From the NCBI RefSeq assembly GCF_042678485.1, contig NZ_JBHTKR010000004.1, positions 434,001 to 498,000 on the forward strand: a stretch of 64,000 nt of DNA, written 5' to 3'. The notes under the pieces were generated by a model. That model was given only the letters and a program-made list of their open reading frames with translations, was not told the origin of the DNA and ran no database searches. The translations under genes were made by a program, and so were the position numbers. Positions 1 through 8,888 of this stretch are shown one piece after another (position 1 is the first letter of the stretch; each line of letters begins with the position of its first letter). The stretch is from Seohaeicola saemankumensis. GTDB lineage: Bacteria > Pseudomonadota > Alphaproteobacteria > Rhodobacterales > Rhodobacteraceae.

Positions 1-288
1 CGCGGGGTGCGCGGCATCCTGATCCAGATTCTTGATCCCAGCGAAGAAGCATTTCCCTTCCAGGGCCGCACCATCTTTCAAAGCATGGGCGGCACCCTTG
101 CGCATGAGACGCTGAAAGCGGGTGATCTGCGCGGCCGCTACCTGGAACGACTGGCCGAACGCAAGGCCGCCCTGGCCGATCTTTGCATGGCGACGGGCTG
201 GCAGTATCAGTGCCACCACACCGATGCGGCGGCACAATCGGCACTGCTTTGGGTCTGGCGTGCGCTGGAACGGGGGGCTGGCACATGA
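1..288 (+). CDS. DUF58 family protein, C-terminal fragment (cut by window start)
   Basis: Open reading frame running in from the left edge and stopping at 286-288; about 95 residues are visible. The tail (RYLERLAERKAALADL, then a segment ending in a Trp-Arg-Ala-Leu-Glu helix) resembles the C-terminus of DUF58 proteins. These usually carry a degenerate von Willebrand A fold and sit beside a MoxR-type AAA ATPase. The stop overlaps the next start in an ATGA junction, so it is the upstream member of a translationally coupled operon with the two large membrane proteins that follow. The DUF58 assignment leans on this neighbourhood as much as on the fragment. The function of such operons is not settled; envelope or chaperone roles have been suggested for relatives. 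Confidence 0.7.
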   Translation, partial: RGVRGILIQILDPSEEAFPFQGRTIFQSMGGTLAHETLKAGDLRGRYLERLAERKAALADLCMATGWQYQCHHTDAAAQSALLWVWRALERGAGT

Positions 289-3032
289 TCATCGGCCCCA
301 TCGGTTTCGCGGCCCCCTGGTTGCTGCTGGGTCTGCTGGCGCTGCCGATCCTGTGGATCATTCTGCGCGCTGTTCCGCCCGCGCCAATCCGGCGCAGGTT
401 TCCCGGCGTCGCCTTGTTGCTGGGCCTCAAGGATGACGAAAGCGTCACGGATCGCACGCCATGGTGGCTTTTACTGCTGCGGATGCTGGCCGTTGCGGCC
501 GTCATCATCGGTCTGGCGGGGCCTGTGCTGAACCCGCAGGCGGATCGCCAGCCGGGTAACGGCCCCGTTCTCATCGTGATGGACGGGGGCTGGGCCGGGG
601 CGCAGGATTGGACCGGACGCGCCGAACTGGTTGACCGCCTGCTGGCCGAAGCCGGACGTGAGGGGCGTACGGCGGCCATCCTGCGGTTGACCGCGCCAGA
701 GCAGGCTGCGTTCCAGGCCGCTGACCTGTGGCGCAGCCGCATTGCCGGGATGGTGCCGCAACCCTGGATGCCGACGCCAGAGATGATTGCGCGCGCCGCG
801 GAAACGCTGCCTCAGGGCGGATTCGAGACGCTTTGGTTCGCCGATGGTCTGATGATCGAGGGTCGTGACGATCTGCTTGCCGCGCTTGAGGCGCGGGGTG
901 CCGTGCGCGTCTTTGCATCGGGCCGCAGCCCTGTCGCGATGGTGCCTGCCACCTATCAGGACGGCGTGTTACAACTTGCCGCCCGCCGCGCCAGTGCCGG
1001 GCCTGCGCTGGATCTGACCGTCGCCGCGCATGGGCTGGACCCGTCTGGAACGCCGCGTGTGCTGGCGAACCTGCCATTGCAATTCGAACAGGGCGCAACC
1101 GAGGCCATGACCGAAGCAAGCCTGCCATCGGAATTGCGCGCGCGGATCACGCGGTTCGAGATCGAAGGCATCCGCAGCGCAGGCGCCGTGGCCCTGTCGG
1201 ATGACAGTCTCAGCCGGCGCGAGGTGGCGCTGATCGCCGGGCGCGACGATCGCGAAGGGCTGGAGCTGCTGTCGCCGCTGCATTACCTGCGGCAGGCGCT
1301 TGCGCCCAATGCCGATCTGCTGGAGGGCGAACTGGTCGATCTGCTTCCCGCCAATCCCGATGTCGTGATCCTTGCCGATATCGCGACGCTGTCGCCCTCG
1401 GACGAGGAGGCACTTCTGGAGTGGACCGAGAATGGCGGTCTTCTGCTGCGCTTTGCCGGGCCGCGTCTGGCGGCAAGCGAGGTCAGCCGGACGGATGAAC
1501 ACCCGCTGATGCCGGTCAGGCTGCGGGCCGGTGGCCGGACGGTCGGCGGTGCGATGAGCTGGGGCGACCCCAAGACGCTGGCGCCCTTTACCGAAGACAG
1601 CCCGTTCTTTGGTCTGCCGATCCCCGATGACGTGACGGTCACGGCGCAGGTCATGGCCCAGCCGGATCCGACGTTGGCAGATCGCGTGATCGCGCAGTTG
1701 ACGGATGGAACGCCCCTGGTCACGCGCAAGCCCATCGGGCAGGGGCAGGTCGTGCTGGTTCATGTGACGGCCAACGCCGAATGGTCCAGCCTGCCGCTGT
1801 CGGGCCTGTTCGTGCGGATGCTGGAACGGCTTGCGGTATCGTCCGCGGGCCAGGGCCTGATGGCCGAGGATCTGGAAGGCACGTCATGGCAACCCGTGAT
1901 CGTGCTGGACGGATTCGGCCGCGTGCAGGACGCGCAAACCCTGCCAGGTGTGGATGGGGCGGCCTTGCTGTCCGCTGCGCTGGGGCCGGATTTGCGGCCC
2001 GGTCTGTATGACGGGAACGACAGGCGCATCGCGCGCAATACCATCGCCGCTGATACGGTCCTGACGCCTGCGACATGGCCCGCGCGCATTCCGGTCGAAG
2101 GCTTGTCGCGTCCCGCCGAGACACCGCTTGCAGGCTACCTGTTGGCGGCTGCACTCGCGCTTCTGCTGGCGGATGTGATCGCCTCGCTTGCCCTGTCGGG
2201 GCGGTTGATGGGGGCCAGGGCCGCCGTCATCCTGCTGGCGGCGTTGTCCGCGCTGCCGCGTGATGCGGCGGCAGATGACGCTTTTGCCATTGCGGCAACA
2301 TCCGAATTGCGGCTTGGCCATATCGTCACGGGCGATGCCCGGCTGGATGACACGGCGCAGGCTGGGCTGCGCGGCCTGTCCGAGACCCTGTTTTTCAGAA
2401 CCTCGGTCGAGCCGGGCGCGCCGATGGCGGTGAACCTTGAAACCGACGAGATCGGCCTGTTCCCGTTTCTGTACTGGCCGATCACACCAGATCAGCCCAC
2501 GCCCTCGGCAGAGGCTTATGAAGAGCTGAACCGCTATCTGCGGTCGGGCGGCATGATCCTGTTCGACACGCGCGATGCCGATGTGGCCGGGTTCGGCACG
2601 GCCAGCCCCAATGGCCGCAAGCTGCAGCAACTGGCGGCGCCGCTGGATATTCCTGCGCTGGAGCCGATCCCCGAGGATCATGTGATCACCCGAACATTCT
2701 ATCTTTTGCAGGATTTCCCGGGCCGTCACACCGCCCGCGATGTCTGGGTCGAGGCAGCCCCGGCAGATGCCGAAAAGATCGAGGGGATGCCGTTTCGGAA
2801 CCTCAACGATGGTGTGACGCCGGTTGTGATCGGCGGCAACGACTGGGCCGCCGCCTGGGCCATGGATGACAGGGGCAACGCCCTGTTTCCCGTGGGTCGC
2901 GGCTTTGGCGGCGAGCGGCAGCGCGAACTGGCCTTCCGCTTTGGGGTCAATCTTGTGATGCATGTGCTGACGGGCAACTACAAATCCGATCAGGTCCATG
3001 TGCCTGCACTTCTGGACAGGTTGGGCCAATGA
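285..3032 (+). CDS. DUF4159 domain membrane protein (BatA-like N-terminus)
   Basis: About 915 residues. I place the start at the ATG at 285, which overlaps the previous stop, rather than at upstream in-frame codons inside the preceding gene. The N-terminus has two membrane helices (about residues 5-25 and 60-80), as in the N-terminal domain of aerotolerance (BatA) proteins. A long periplasmic or cytoplasmic middle part follows, then another helix pair near residues 620-665. The C-terminal 220 residues match DUF4159, with the block RLGHIVTGDARLDD, the FPFLYWPIT segment and YLRSGGMILFDTRD. DUF4159 proteins are usually encoded beside MoxR, DUF58 and a vWA-type membrane protein, as here. The biochemical function is unknown. 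The stop overlaps the next start by 4 bases. Confidence 0.85.
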   Translation: MIIGPIGFAAPWLLLGLLALPILWIILRAVPPAPIRRRFPGVALLLGLKDDESVTDRTPWWLLLLRMLAVAAVIIGLAGPVLNPQADRQPGNGPVLIVMDGGWAGAQDWTGRAELVDRLLAEAGREGRTAAILRLTAPEQAAFQAADLWRSRIAGMVPQPWMPTPEMIARAAETLPQGGFETLWFADGLMIEGRDDLLAALEARGAVRVFASGRSPVAMVPATYQDGVLQLAARRASAGPALDLTVAAHGLDPSGTPRVLANLPLQFEQGATEAMTEASLPSELRARITRFEIEGIRSAGAVALSDDSLSRREVALIAGRDDREGLELLSPLHYLRQALAPNADLLEGELVDLLPANPDVVILADIATLSPSDEEALLEWTENGGLLLRFAGPRLAASEVSRTDEHPLMPVRLRAGGRTVGGAMSWGDPKTLAPFTEDSPFFGLPIPDDVTVTAQVMAQPDPTLADRVIAQLTDGTPLVTRKPIGQGQVVLVHVTANAEWSSLPLSGLFVRMLERLAVSSAGQGLMAEDLEGTSWQPVIVLDGFGRVQDAQTLPGVDGAALLSAALGPDLRPGLYDGNDRRIARNTIAADTVLTPATWPARIPVEGLSRPAETPLAGYLLAAALALLLADVIASLALSGRLMGARAAVILLAALSALPRDAAADDAFAIAATSELRLGHIVTGDARLDDTAQAGLRGLSETLFFRTSVEPGAPMAVNLETDEIGLFPFLYWPITPDQPTPSAEAYEELNRYLRSGGMILFDTRDADVAGFGTASPNGRKLQQLAAPLDIPALEPIPEDHVITRTFYLLQDFPGRHTARDVWVEAAPADAEKIEGMPFRNLNDGVTPVVIGGNDWAAAWAMDDRGNALFPVGRGFGGERQRELAFRFGVNLVMHVLTGNYKSDQVHVPALLDRLGQ

Positions 3033-5077
3033 CCGGACAGATCATCTTTGACCCGCTTCTGCCCTGGGCCGTGCTGGCGGTGCTGGGCGCGATTGTCGTG
3101 ATTGCCGCTGGTCTGGCGCTGATACGTGGCCTGTCAGGCTGGGCGTTGCGCCTGCTGGCCGGGCTTGTTGTGCTTGCCGCGCTCAGCGGGCCGAACTGGC
3201 AGGAAGAAGACCGCGCCACGCTGTCGGATATCGTGCTGATGCTGGTTGACCGCTCATCCAGCCAGGCGCTGGGCGACCGCGCCGCCCGTACCCTTGAGGC
3301 CGCGGATGAGCTTGAGGCCGAACTGGCCGCCCGCCCCAACACCGAAGTGCGCCGGATCGAGGTGCCCGACGGCGAAGGGGACAGCGGCACGCAGATGATG
3401 ACCGCCCTGAACGAGGCCCTTGCACAGGAGCCGCGCGGGCGGATCGCCGGGATCGTGGCGCTGGGCGATGGCCGCATTCACGACATGGACCGCGCGCCTG
3501 ATCTGCCCGCGCCGCTGCATCTTCTGCACACCGGCCTGCCGGATGACTGGGATCGTCGCCTGATCGTCGAAAATGCGCCGGCCTTTGCCATTCTCGGTGA
3601 ACCTGTGACCCTGTCGCTGCGGGTCGAAGACATGGGCGCCGCACCCGAGGGGGCGACGCGCGCACCGCTTGAAATCTCGGTCGATGGAGGAGAGCCGCAG
3701 CGCTACGAGATCGAGATCGGCCGCACCTTCGACCTGCCCGTGACCCTGCCGCATGGCGGGCGCAACGTGATCCAGTTCACGGTTCCCCAGGCCGAGGGGG
3801 AATTGACTGATCGCAACAACACCGCACTGGTGCAGATCAACGGTGTGCGCGACCGTCTGCGCGTGCTGCTGGTCTCGGGCCAACCCCATGCCGGGGGGCG
3901 CACATGGCGCAACCTGCTGAAATCCGACAGCTCGGTCGATCTGGTGCATTTCACCATCCTGCGCCCACCTGACAAGCAGGATGGCGTGCCGGTGTCGGAA
4001 CTGTCGCTGATCGCCTTTCCCACGCGCGAGCTGTTCATGGAAAAGATCGAGGATTTCGATCTGATCATCTTCGATCGCTACAAGCGGCGGGGCATTCTGC
4101 CCACGCTCTACCTTGAGAACGTGGCCGATTATGTCCGCAAGGGCGGTGCCGTTCTGGTTGCGGCAGGGCCCGATTTCGCGACCGCCGCATCGCTCTACCG
4201 CTCGCCCCTGTCCACGGTTCTGCCCGCGCGCCCGACCGCGCGCGTGATCGAGGAAGGGTACGTGCCCCGGATCACCGACATCGGGCAACGGCATCCTGTC
4301 ACGGCGGGGCTTGCCCCGCCCGAGGGTGAGGATTGGGGCCGCTGGCTACGCCAGATCGACCTTGAAACCGAGCGCGGCAATGTCGTGATGTCCGGTGTCG
4401 ATGATCGCCCGCTGTTGATCCTGGATCGGGTGGACGAAGGGCGGATTGCGCTGCTTGCCTCGGATCAGGCATGGCTCTGGGATCGCGGCTATGAAGGCGG
4501 CGGGCCGCAATTGGAATTGCTGCGCCGACTGGCGCATTGGATGATGAAGGAGCCCGAGCTTGAGGAGGAGGCGATATGGGCCGAACCCACAGGGCAACGG
4601 ATGCGGATCATCCGCCGGACACTGGAAGACAGCGCCGGCCCGGTCACGATCACCACGCCAAGCGGCGAAGAAGTGGAAGTGCCGCTGACCGAAGTCAGCC
4701 CCGGCCAGTTCGAAGCCGTCTATGACGGGCCGGACATCGGCCTCTATCGCCTGACGGATGGTGATCAGTCCGCCGTGATCGGCCTTGGCCCGGCAGCGCC
4801 GCGCGAATTCGAACAGACCATTGCCACCGGAGAGGTGATGCAGCCCGCAATCGACGCGCTGCGCGGTGGCGTGCTGCCCCTTGCAGACGGGCTGCCCGCG
4901 ATCCGCGAGGTTAGTGCAGGCCGCCCGGCAGCTGGGCGCGGCTGGATCGGTCTGACCCCCAGGGACGCGTTTGAGACGCGCGACCTGCGTCAGATGCCGC
5001 TTCTGCCGGCCTGGCTGGTGCTGTTGCTGGCGTCCGGTCTGATCGTGGGGGCCTGGCTTCGTGAGGGGCGGCGCTGA
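3029..5077 (+). CDS. Large membrane protein with vWA-like and glutamine amidotransferase-like domains
   Basis: 682 residues starting in an ATGA overlap with the DUF4159 gene. Two helices open the protein (about 10-30 and 33-50) and one closes it near 652-675. A von Willebrand-A-like stretch follows the first pair, with the MIDAS-like sequence LVDRSSSQ near residue 73. Around residues 275-400 there is a class I glutamine-amidotransferase-like fold (RVLLVSGQPH, DFDLIIFDRY, YVRKGGAVLVAAGPDF). No Cys-His-Glu catalytic set is evident, so it is probably non-enzymatic. This is the usual third member of the DUF58/DUF4159 operon in Alphaproteobacteria. It may form a membrane complex with its neighbours; that is inference. 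Confidence 0.75.
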   Translation: MTGQIIFDPLLPWAVLAVLGAIVVIAAGLALIRGLSGWALRLLAGLVVLAALSGPNWQEEDRATLSDIVLMLVDRSSSQALGDRAARTLEAADELEAELAARPNTEVRRIEVPDGEGDSGTQMMTALNEALAQEPRGRIAGIVALGDGRIHDMDRAPDLPAPLHLLHTGLPDDWDRRLIVENAPAFAILGEPVTLSLRVEDMGAAPEGATRAPLEISVDGGEPQRYEIEIGRTFDLPVTLPHGGRNVIQFTVPQAEGELTDRNNTALVQINGVRDRLRVLLVSGQPHAGGRTWRNLLKSDSSVDLVHFTILRPPDKQDGVPVSELSLIAFPTRELFMEKIEDFDLIIFDRYKRRGILPTLYLENVADYVRKGGAVLVAAGPDFATAASLYRSPLSTVLPARPTARVIEEGYVPRITDIGQRHPVTAGLAPPEGEDWGRWLRQIDLETERGNVVMSGVDDRPLLILDRVDEGRIALLASDQAWLWDRGYEGGGPQLELLRRLAHWMMKEPELEEEAIWAEPTGQRMRIIRRTLEDSAGPVTITTPSGEEVEVPLTEVSPGQFEAVYDGPDIGLYRLTDGDQSAVIGLGPAAPREFEQTIATGEVMQPAIDALRGGVLPLADGLPAIREVSAGRPAAGRGWIGLTPRDAFETRDLRQMPLLPAWLVLLLASGLIVGAWLREGRR

Positions 5078-5081
5078 GGGG

Positions 5082-5450
5082 TCAGCGCCGCAACGCGACA
5101 CGCAGCATTTCATCCCCCATCCCGTCGCGGGAACAGGTGACGCGGATGAAGACTTCGGTCGTGCCGTCGGGCACCATCACGTTACGCAGGCTGCGGGTGA
5201 AGGGTTGTTCGTCGACATGGGGGTGCAACAACTCGCGATAGCCCAGGCGCTTGCCCGTGGCATCCACCACTTCCCAACCGCTGGCATAGTGATCCCAGCC
5301 CGTGTCAGGATGACTGATGCTGACATCGAAGCGCCAGCCCATGCTGGCATGGGTAGCGGTGGCACCCACGATCCGGGGCGGATCTGCCATTGCAACCGGG
5401 CCGGTCAGGCACAGGGTGATGGCGGTTGATGCTGCAAGCCGGAATGTCAT
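5082..5450 (-). CDS. Small secreted protein of unknown function
   Basis: 122 residues. A typical signal peptide is visible (MTFRLAASTAITLCLTGPV, cleavage probably after AMA around residue 22), so the mature part of about 100 residues should be periplasmic. The body contains HPDTGWDHYASGW, followed by a beta-rich pattern ending in VFIRVTCSRDGMGDEM. I do not recognise a named family with certainty, though similar short secreted proteins are common in Rhodobacterales. The gene converges on the preceding operon with a 4-base gap between stops, leaving no room for a terminator. Confidence 0.7.
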   Translation of the reverse strand: MTFRLAASTAITLCLTGPVAMADPPRIVGATATHASMGWRFDVSISHPDTGWDHYASGWEVVDATGKRLGYRELLHPHVDEQPFTRSLRNVMVPDGTTEVFIRVTCSRDGMGDEMLRVALRR

Positions 5451-5485
5451 CAGTCTATCCTATCAGGCCGGGATGCGATGCCTGC

Positions 5486-6205
5486 TCACGTCTGCGTGTG
5501 GCCCATGCCATCCGTCTGGGCGACAAGGATCGCACGCGATTGCGACGCGAACTCGCGCCGCCAGAGCACGAACAGGGTGATCAGCGTGGCAGCGATCAGC
5601 GGCATCGTGCCCAGGAACCAGGCGGCGCTGCCCAAGGCAAAATAGACCGATCGCAGACCGCGGTTGAAGCTGCGTGCTGCGGTGATATTGACCTCGGCGG
5701 CTTTGGCCGCGCGCGGGATTGCCGCCGCATCCTCGGGATCGTTCGGCACGGCGGCGATCAGCACGGCACAATAGCCAAACAGCCGATGCGACCATACGAA
5801 TTTCAGAAAGGCGTTCGCCAGGAAGGCCAGCGTGACCAGCAATTTCACTTCCCAGACAAAGATCGGGTCCTGCGTCATGGTCAGATCGCTGGCCAGACCC
5901 TGAAGACGCTCGGCATTGCCGATCAGGGCAAGCCCGCCGCCTATGGCAATCATCGTGGCCGAAGCAAAGAAGGATGCGCCCTGCCGCAGGGCGCTGAGAA
6001 CCTGTGCATCGAACATGCGCGTCTGACGCGACACCATCATTCGCATCCATTCCCGCCGGTATTCCGCCATCAGAACCGAAACCGAAGGGTGCGCGCTGTT
6101 CTTTGCCTCAATCCGCCAGCCGATCACGATCCAGCCCAGAAAAAGCAGGGATAGCCCCGCGATATCCAGCGGGCCGAACAATCCTAGGCGATCTGTCCAT
6201 GTCAT
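5486..6205 (-). CDS. DUF599 family membrane protein
   Basis: 239 residues with about four predicted membrane segments: near 15-30 (DIAGLSLLFLGWIVIGW), 80-97 (ASFFASATMIAIGGG), 115-135, and 190-215 (SAAWFLGTMPLIAATLITLFVLW). The RQTRMFDAQVLSALRQ stretch and the late ARSFNRGLRSVYFAL block are typical of DUF599, a family of inner-membrane proteins with no known function. The gene is divergent from glcD across an 86-base promoter region and is followed at a short distance by the small secreted protein on the same strand. Confidence 0.8.
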   Translation of the reverse strand: MTWTDRLGLFGPLDIAGLSLLFLGWIVIGWRIEAKNSAHPSVSVLMAEYRREWMRMMVSRQTRMFDAQVLSALRQGASFFASATMIAIGGGLALIGNAERLQGLASDLTMTQDPIFVWEVKLLVTLAFLANAFLKFVWSHRLFGYCAVLIAAVPNDPEDAAAIPRAAKAAEVNITAARSFNRGLRSVYFALGSAAWFLGTMPLIAATLITLFVLWRREFASQSRAILVAQTDGMGHTQT

Positions 6206-6234
6206 GCCAAAATCCTAATGCCACATATCTTTAC

Positions 6235-6272
6235 TTGCCAGATGCATAAATTGGTTATATTTTCTTACCAAT
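6235..6272 (+). promoter_or_regulatory. Candidate glc promoter with overlapping operator-like dyad
   Basis: TTGCCA (6235-6240), a 17-base spacer and TATTTT (6258-6263) form a plausible sigma70 promoter 30-50 bases upstream of glcD. Overlapping it is a dyad, ATTGGT (6250-6255) and ACCAAT (6267-6272), separated by 11 bases. TTGGT/ACCAA half-sites are typical of FadR-subfamily GntR regulators, which include the glycolate regulator GlcC, but the spacer here is longer than usual for that group. A strong ribosome site (GAGGAGG) follows at 6276-6282. Confidence 0.4.
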
Positions 6273-6291
6273 AACGAGGAGGAGCCCAGCC

Positions 6292-7725
6292 ATGGACATG
6301 CCAAGCCCGAACCCAGCGATACTGGCGAAGAAACCGCGCCTGGTCGAGCGACTGTTGCAGGTCCTGCCTGCGGAGGCTGTAATTCACCTCGAGGCCGAGA
6401 CCCGCGCCTATGAATGCGATGCGCTGACGGCGTATCGCTGTCCGCCAATGGTGGCGGTGCTGCCCTCGAACACGCAGGAAGTCTCGGATGTGCTGCGGAT
6501 CTGTCACGAGATGGGAGTGCCCGTGGTGCCGCGCGGATCGGGTACATCGCTGGCCGGTGGCGCCTTGCCCACCGCAGATAGCGTGATCCTGGGCGTGGCG
6601 CGGATGAATGCCGTGCTGGAAACCGATTACGAGAATCGTTTCGTGCGTGTGCAGTCGGGCCGCACCAACCTGAGCGTGACCGGCGCGGTCGAGGAAAATG
6701 ACTTTTTCTATGCGCCTGATCCTTCAAGCCAGCTGGCCTGTGCGATTGCCGGCAATATCGCGATGAATTCCGGCGGGGCGCATTGCCTGAAATACGGCGT
6801 GACCACCAACAACCTGATGGGTGTGACGATGGTGCTGATGGATGGCACCGTGGTCGAAATCGGCGGCGCGCATCTGGATTCCGGCGGTCTGGACCTGCTG
6901 GGCGTGATCTGCGGATCGGAAGGCCAGCTTGGCGTGGTGACCGAGGCGACGCTGCGTATCCTGCGCAAGCCCGAAGGCGCGCGCCCTGTCCTGATGGGCT
7001 TTGACAGCAACGAGGTGGCGGGCGAATGCGTGTCCGATATCATCAAGGCGGGTGTGCTGCCCGTCGCGATCGAGTTCATGGACCGCCCCTGCATCCGCGC
7101 GACCGAAGCCTTCGCAAAGGCGGGATACCCCGATTGCGAGGCGCTGCTGATCGTCGAGGTCGAAGGATCGGATGCCGAGATCGACGAACAGCTGGAGCGG
7201 ATCGTCGCCATTGCCCGGCGTCACAATCCCGTGGAGCTGCGCGAAAGCAAATCCGCTGACGAAAGCGCGCGGATCTGGCTGGGGCGCAAATCGGCCTTCG
7301 GCGCGATGGGGCAGATCAATGACTATATGTGCCTTGATGGAACGATCCCGGTCAGCCAGCTTCCCTTCGTGCTGCGCCGCATCGGCGAGATGAGCAAGCA
7401 ATATGGTCTGGATGTGGGCAATGTGTTCCATGCCGGCGATGGCAACATGCACCCGCTGATCCTGTTCGATGCCAACAAGCCCGGCGATCTGGAGCTGTGC
7501 GAAGCCTTTGGCGCCGATATCCTGCGTCTCTGCGTCGAGGTGGGCGGTTGCCTGACCGGCGAGCATGGCGTGGGCATCGAGAAGCGTGACCTCATGGTGG
7601 ATCAGTTCGACCCTGACGATCTGGATATCCAGATGGCGGTCAAGGATGTGTTCGACCCGCTCTGGCTGCTGAACCCGGCCAAGGTGTTTCCGCTGCAAGC
7701 CTCGGAGGCGCGGCGCGCAGCATGA
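6292..7725 (+). CDS. glcD: Glycolate oxidase FAD-linked subunit GlcD
   Basis: 477 residues. GlcD is the FAD-binding catalytic subunit of the three-subunit glycolate oxidase, which oxidises glycolate (and often D-lactate) to glyoxylate and passes electrons to quinones. The FAD-binding PCMH domain is visible at RGSGTSLAGG (residues 81-90) and the following NSGGAHCLKYGVT stretch. The FAD-oxidase C-terminal domain carries HAGDGNMHP near residue 380 and GEHGVG near 422. Length is normal for the family. The start at 6292 follows a strong GAGGAGG. It heads glcD-glcE-small membrane gene-glcF. Confidence 0.95.
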   Translation: MDMPSPNPAILAKKPRLVERLLQVLPAEAVIHLEAETRAYECDALTAYRCPPMVAVLPSNTQEVSDVLRICHEMGVPVVPRGSGTSLAGGALPTADSVILGVARMNAVLETDYENRFVRVQSGRTNLSVTGAVEENDFFYAPDPSSQLACAIAGNIAMNSGGAHCLKYGVTTNNLMGVTMVLMDGTVVEIGGAHLDSGGLDLLGVICGSEGQLGVVTEATLRILRKPEGARPVLMGFDSNEVAGECVSDIIKAGVLPVAIEFMDRPCIRATEAFAKAGYPDCEALLIVEVEGSDAEIDEQLERIVAIARRHNPVELRESKSADESARIWLGRKSAFGAMGQINDYMCLDGTIPVSQLPFVLRRIGEMSKQYGLDVGNVFHAGDGNMHPLILFDANKPGDLELCEAFGADILRLCVEVGGCLTGEHGVGIEKRDLMVDQFDPDDLDIQMAVKDVFDPLWLLNPAKVFPLQASEARRAA

Positions 7726-7730
7726 CACCG

Positions 7731-7778
7731 CCGGGGGCGCTGCCCCCGGACCCCCGGAGTATATAGGGAAAGATGAAA
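7731..7778 (+). repeat. Intergenic repeat, GAGTATTT/GATGAAA type, copy 1
   Basis: A GC palindrome (CCGGGGG...CCCCCGG, 7731-7749, 7-8 bp stem) is followed by CCCCCGGAGTATATA and GGGAAAGATGAAA. The tail resembles a second copy at 15073-15102 (GAGTATTTATAGAACGATGAAA). It fills nearly the whole glcD-glcE gap, and its tail supplies both the ribosome-binding purines and the ATG of glcE. Confidence 0.6.
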
Positions 7779-8888
7779 ATGATGACCCCCCGGACAGAGG
7801 CCGAACTGGCCGAATTGGTCGCAGGCGCGACCCGGCGCTTGCAGATCATCGGTGGCGGCACACGCTGTGTCGTGGCCGCGCAGGACGCGGAGGTGCTGAC
7901 GGCGCGGGGCCTGACGGGCATCACCCTCTACGAGCCTGGTTCGCTGACACTTGTGGCGCAGGCGGGAACCCCGGTCGCGCAGATCGAGGCGACCTTGGCC
8001 GCCGAAGGTCAGCGTCTGCCTTTCGAGCCGATGGATCATCGGGGATTGCTTGGGACCAGTGGCACACCGACCATCGGTGGCGTCGTGGGGGGCAATGTCA
8101 GCGGTCCGCGCCGCATCCAGGTGGGCGCCGCGCGCGATTTCCTGCTGGGCGTACGCTTTGTCGACGGGATGGGCCGTATCCTGAAGAACGGCGGCCGGGT
8201 GATGAAGAACGTCACCGGCTATGACCTGGTCAAGCTGATGGCTGGATCGCGGGGGCGACTGGGTGTGCTGAGCGAGGTGTCTTTCAAGGTGCTTCCCATG
8301 CCCGAGGTCGCCGTGACCCTGGTTCTACCGGATCTGGATGACGCGGCTGCTGTGCAGGCCATGGCCCGCGCGCTTGGCTCTCCCTATGAGGTGTCGGGCG
8401 CGGCGCATTGGCCGGGGCAGGGCACCTTTATGCGGATCGAAGGATTTGCCGGGTCGGTGGCCTATCGCGCCGGCAAGCTGCGCGACATGCTGGGTGGCGA
8501 CATCGAGGACAGCGTGGATCGCTGGACCGCCATTCGTGATGTGGCCCCATTCCATGATGCAGATGGCGATGTCTGGCGTCTGTCGGTCAAGCCAAGCGAT
8601 GCGCCGGGGCTGGTTGCGCGCACAGGCGCGGATGAGGTTCTTTACGACTGGGGTGGCGGGTTGGTCTGGTTGCGGATGGCGCCGGGTACGGACCTGCGCG
8701 CTCGCCTTGGCGCCTTTGCCGGTCACGCAACGCTGATCCGCGCCAGCGCTGAGACATGCGCGCGTCTTCCCATGGAGCAACCCGAGCCGCCAGCGCTGGC
8801 GGCCCTGTCAGCCGGCATTCGCGCGCGCTTCGATCCGCGCGGCATCCTTGCGGCTGAAACGGATGCGCCGCATTCGGTGGCGTCATGA
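7773..8888 (+). CDS. glcE: Glycolate oxidase FAD-binding subunit GlcE
   Basis: 371 residues; the second flavoprotein subunit of glycolate oxidase. The N-terminal FAD-binding part shows IIGGGTRC near residue 25, then GLLGTSGTPTIGGVVGGNVSGP with RRIQVGAARDFLLGV. This is the PCMH fold of GlcE, which lacks the long C-terminal oxidase domain of GlcD. VMKNVTGYDLVKLMAGSRG is a typical family block. Three nearby in-frame ATGs (7773, 7779, 7782) are possible starts. The first lies inside a repeated intergenic element, with AGGGAAAG just upstream. The stop overlaps the next start (ATGA). Confidence 0.93.
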   Translation: MKMMTPRTEAELAELVAGATRRLQIIGGGTRCVVAAQDAEVLTARGLTGITLYEPGSLTLVAQAGTPVAQIEATLAAEGQRLPFEPMDHRGLLGTSGTPTIGGVVGGNVSGPRRIQVGAARDFLLGVRFVDGMGRILKNGGRVMKNVTGYDLVKLMAGSRGRLGVLSEVSFKVLPMPEVAVTLVLPDLDDAAAVQAMARALGSPYEVSGAAHWPGQGTFMRIEGFAGSVAYRAGKLRDMLGGDIEDSVDRWTAIRDVAPFHDADGDVWRLSVKPSDAPGLVARTGADEVLYDWGGGLVWLRMAPGTDLRARLGAFAGHATLIRASAETCARLPMEQPEPPALAALSAGIRARFDPRGILAAETDAPHSVAS

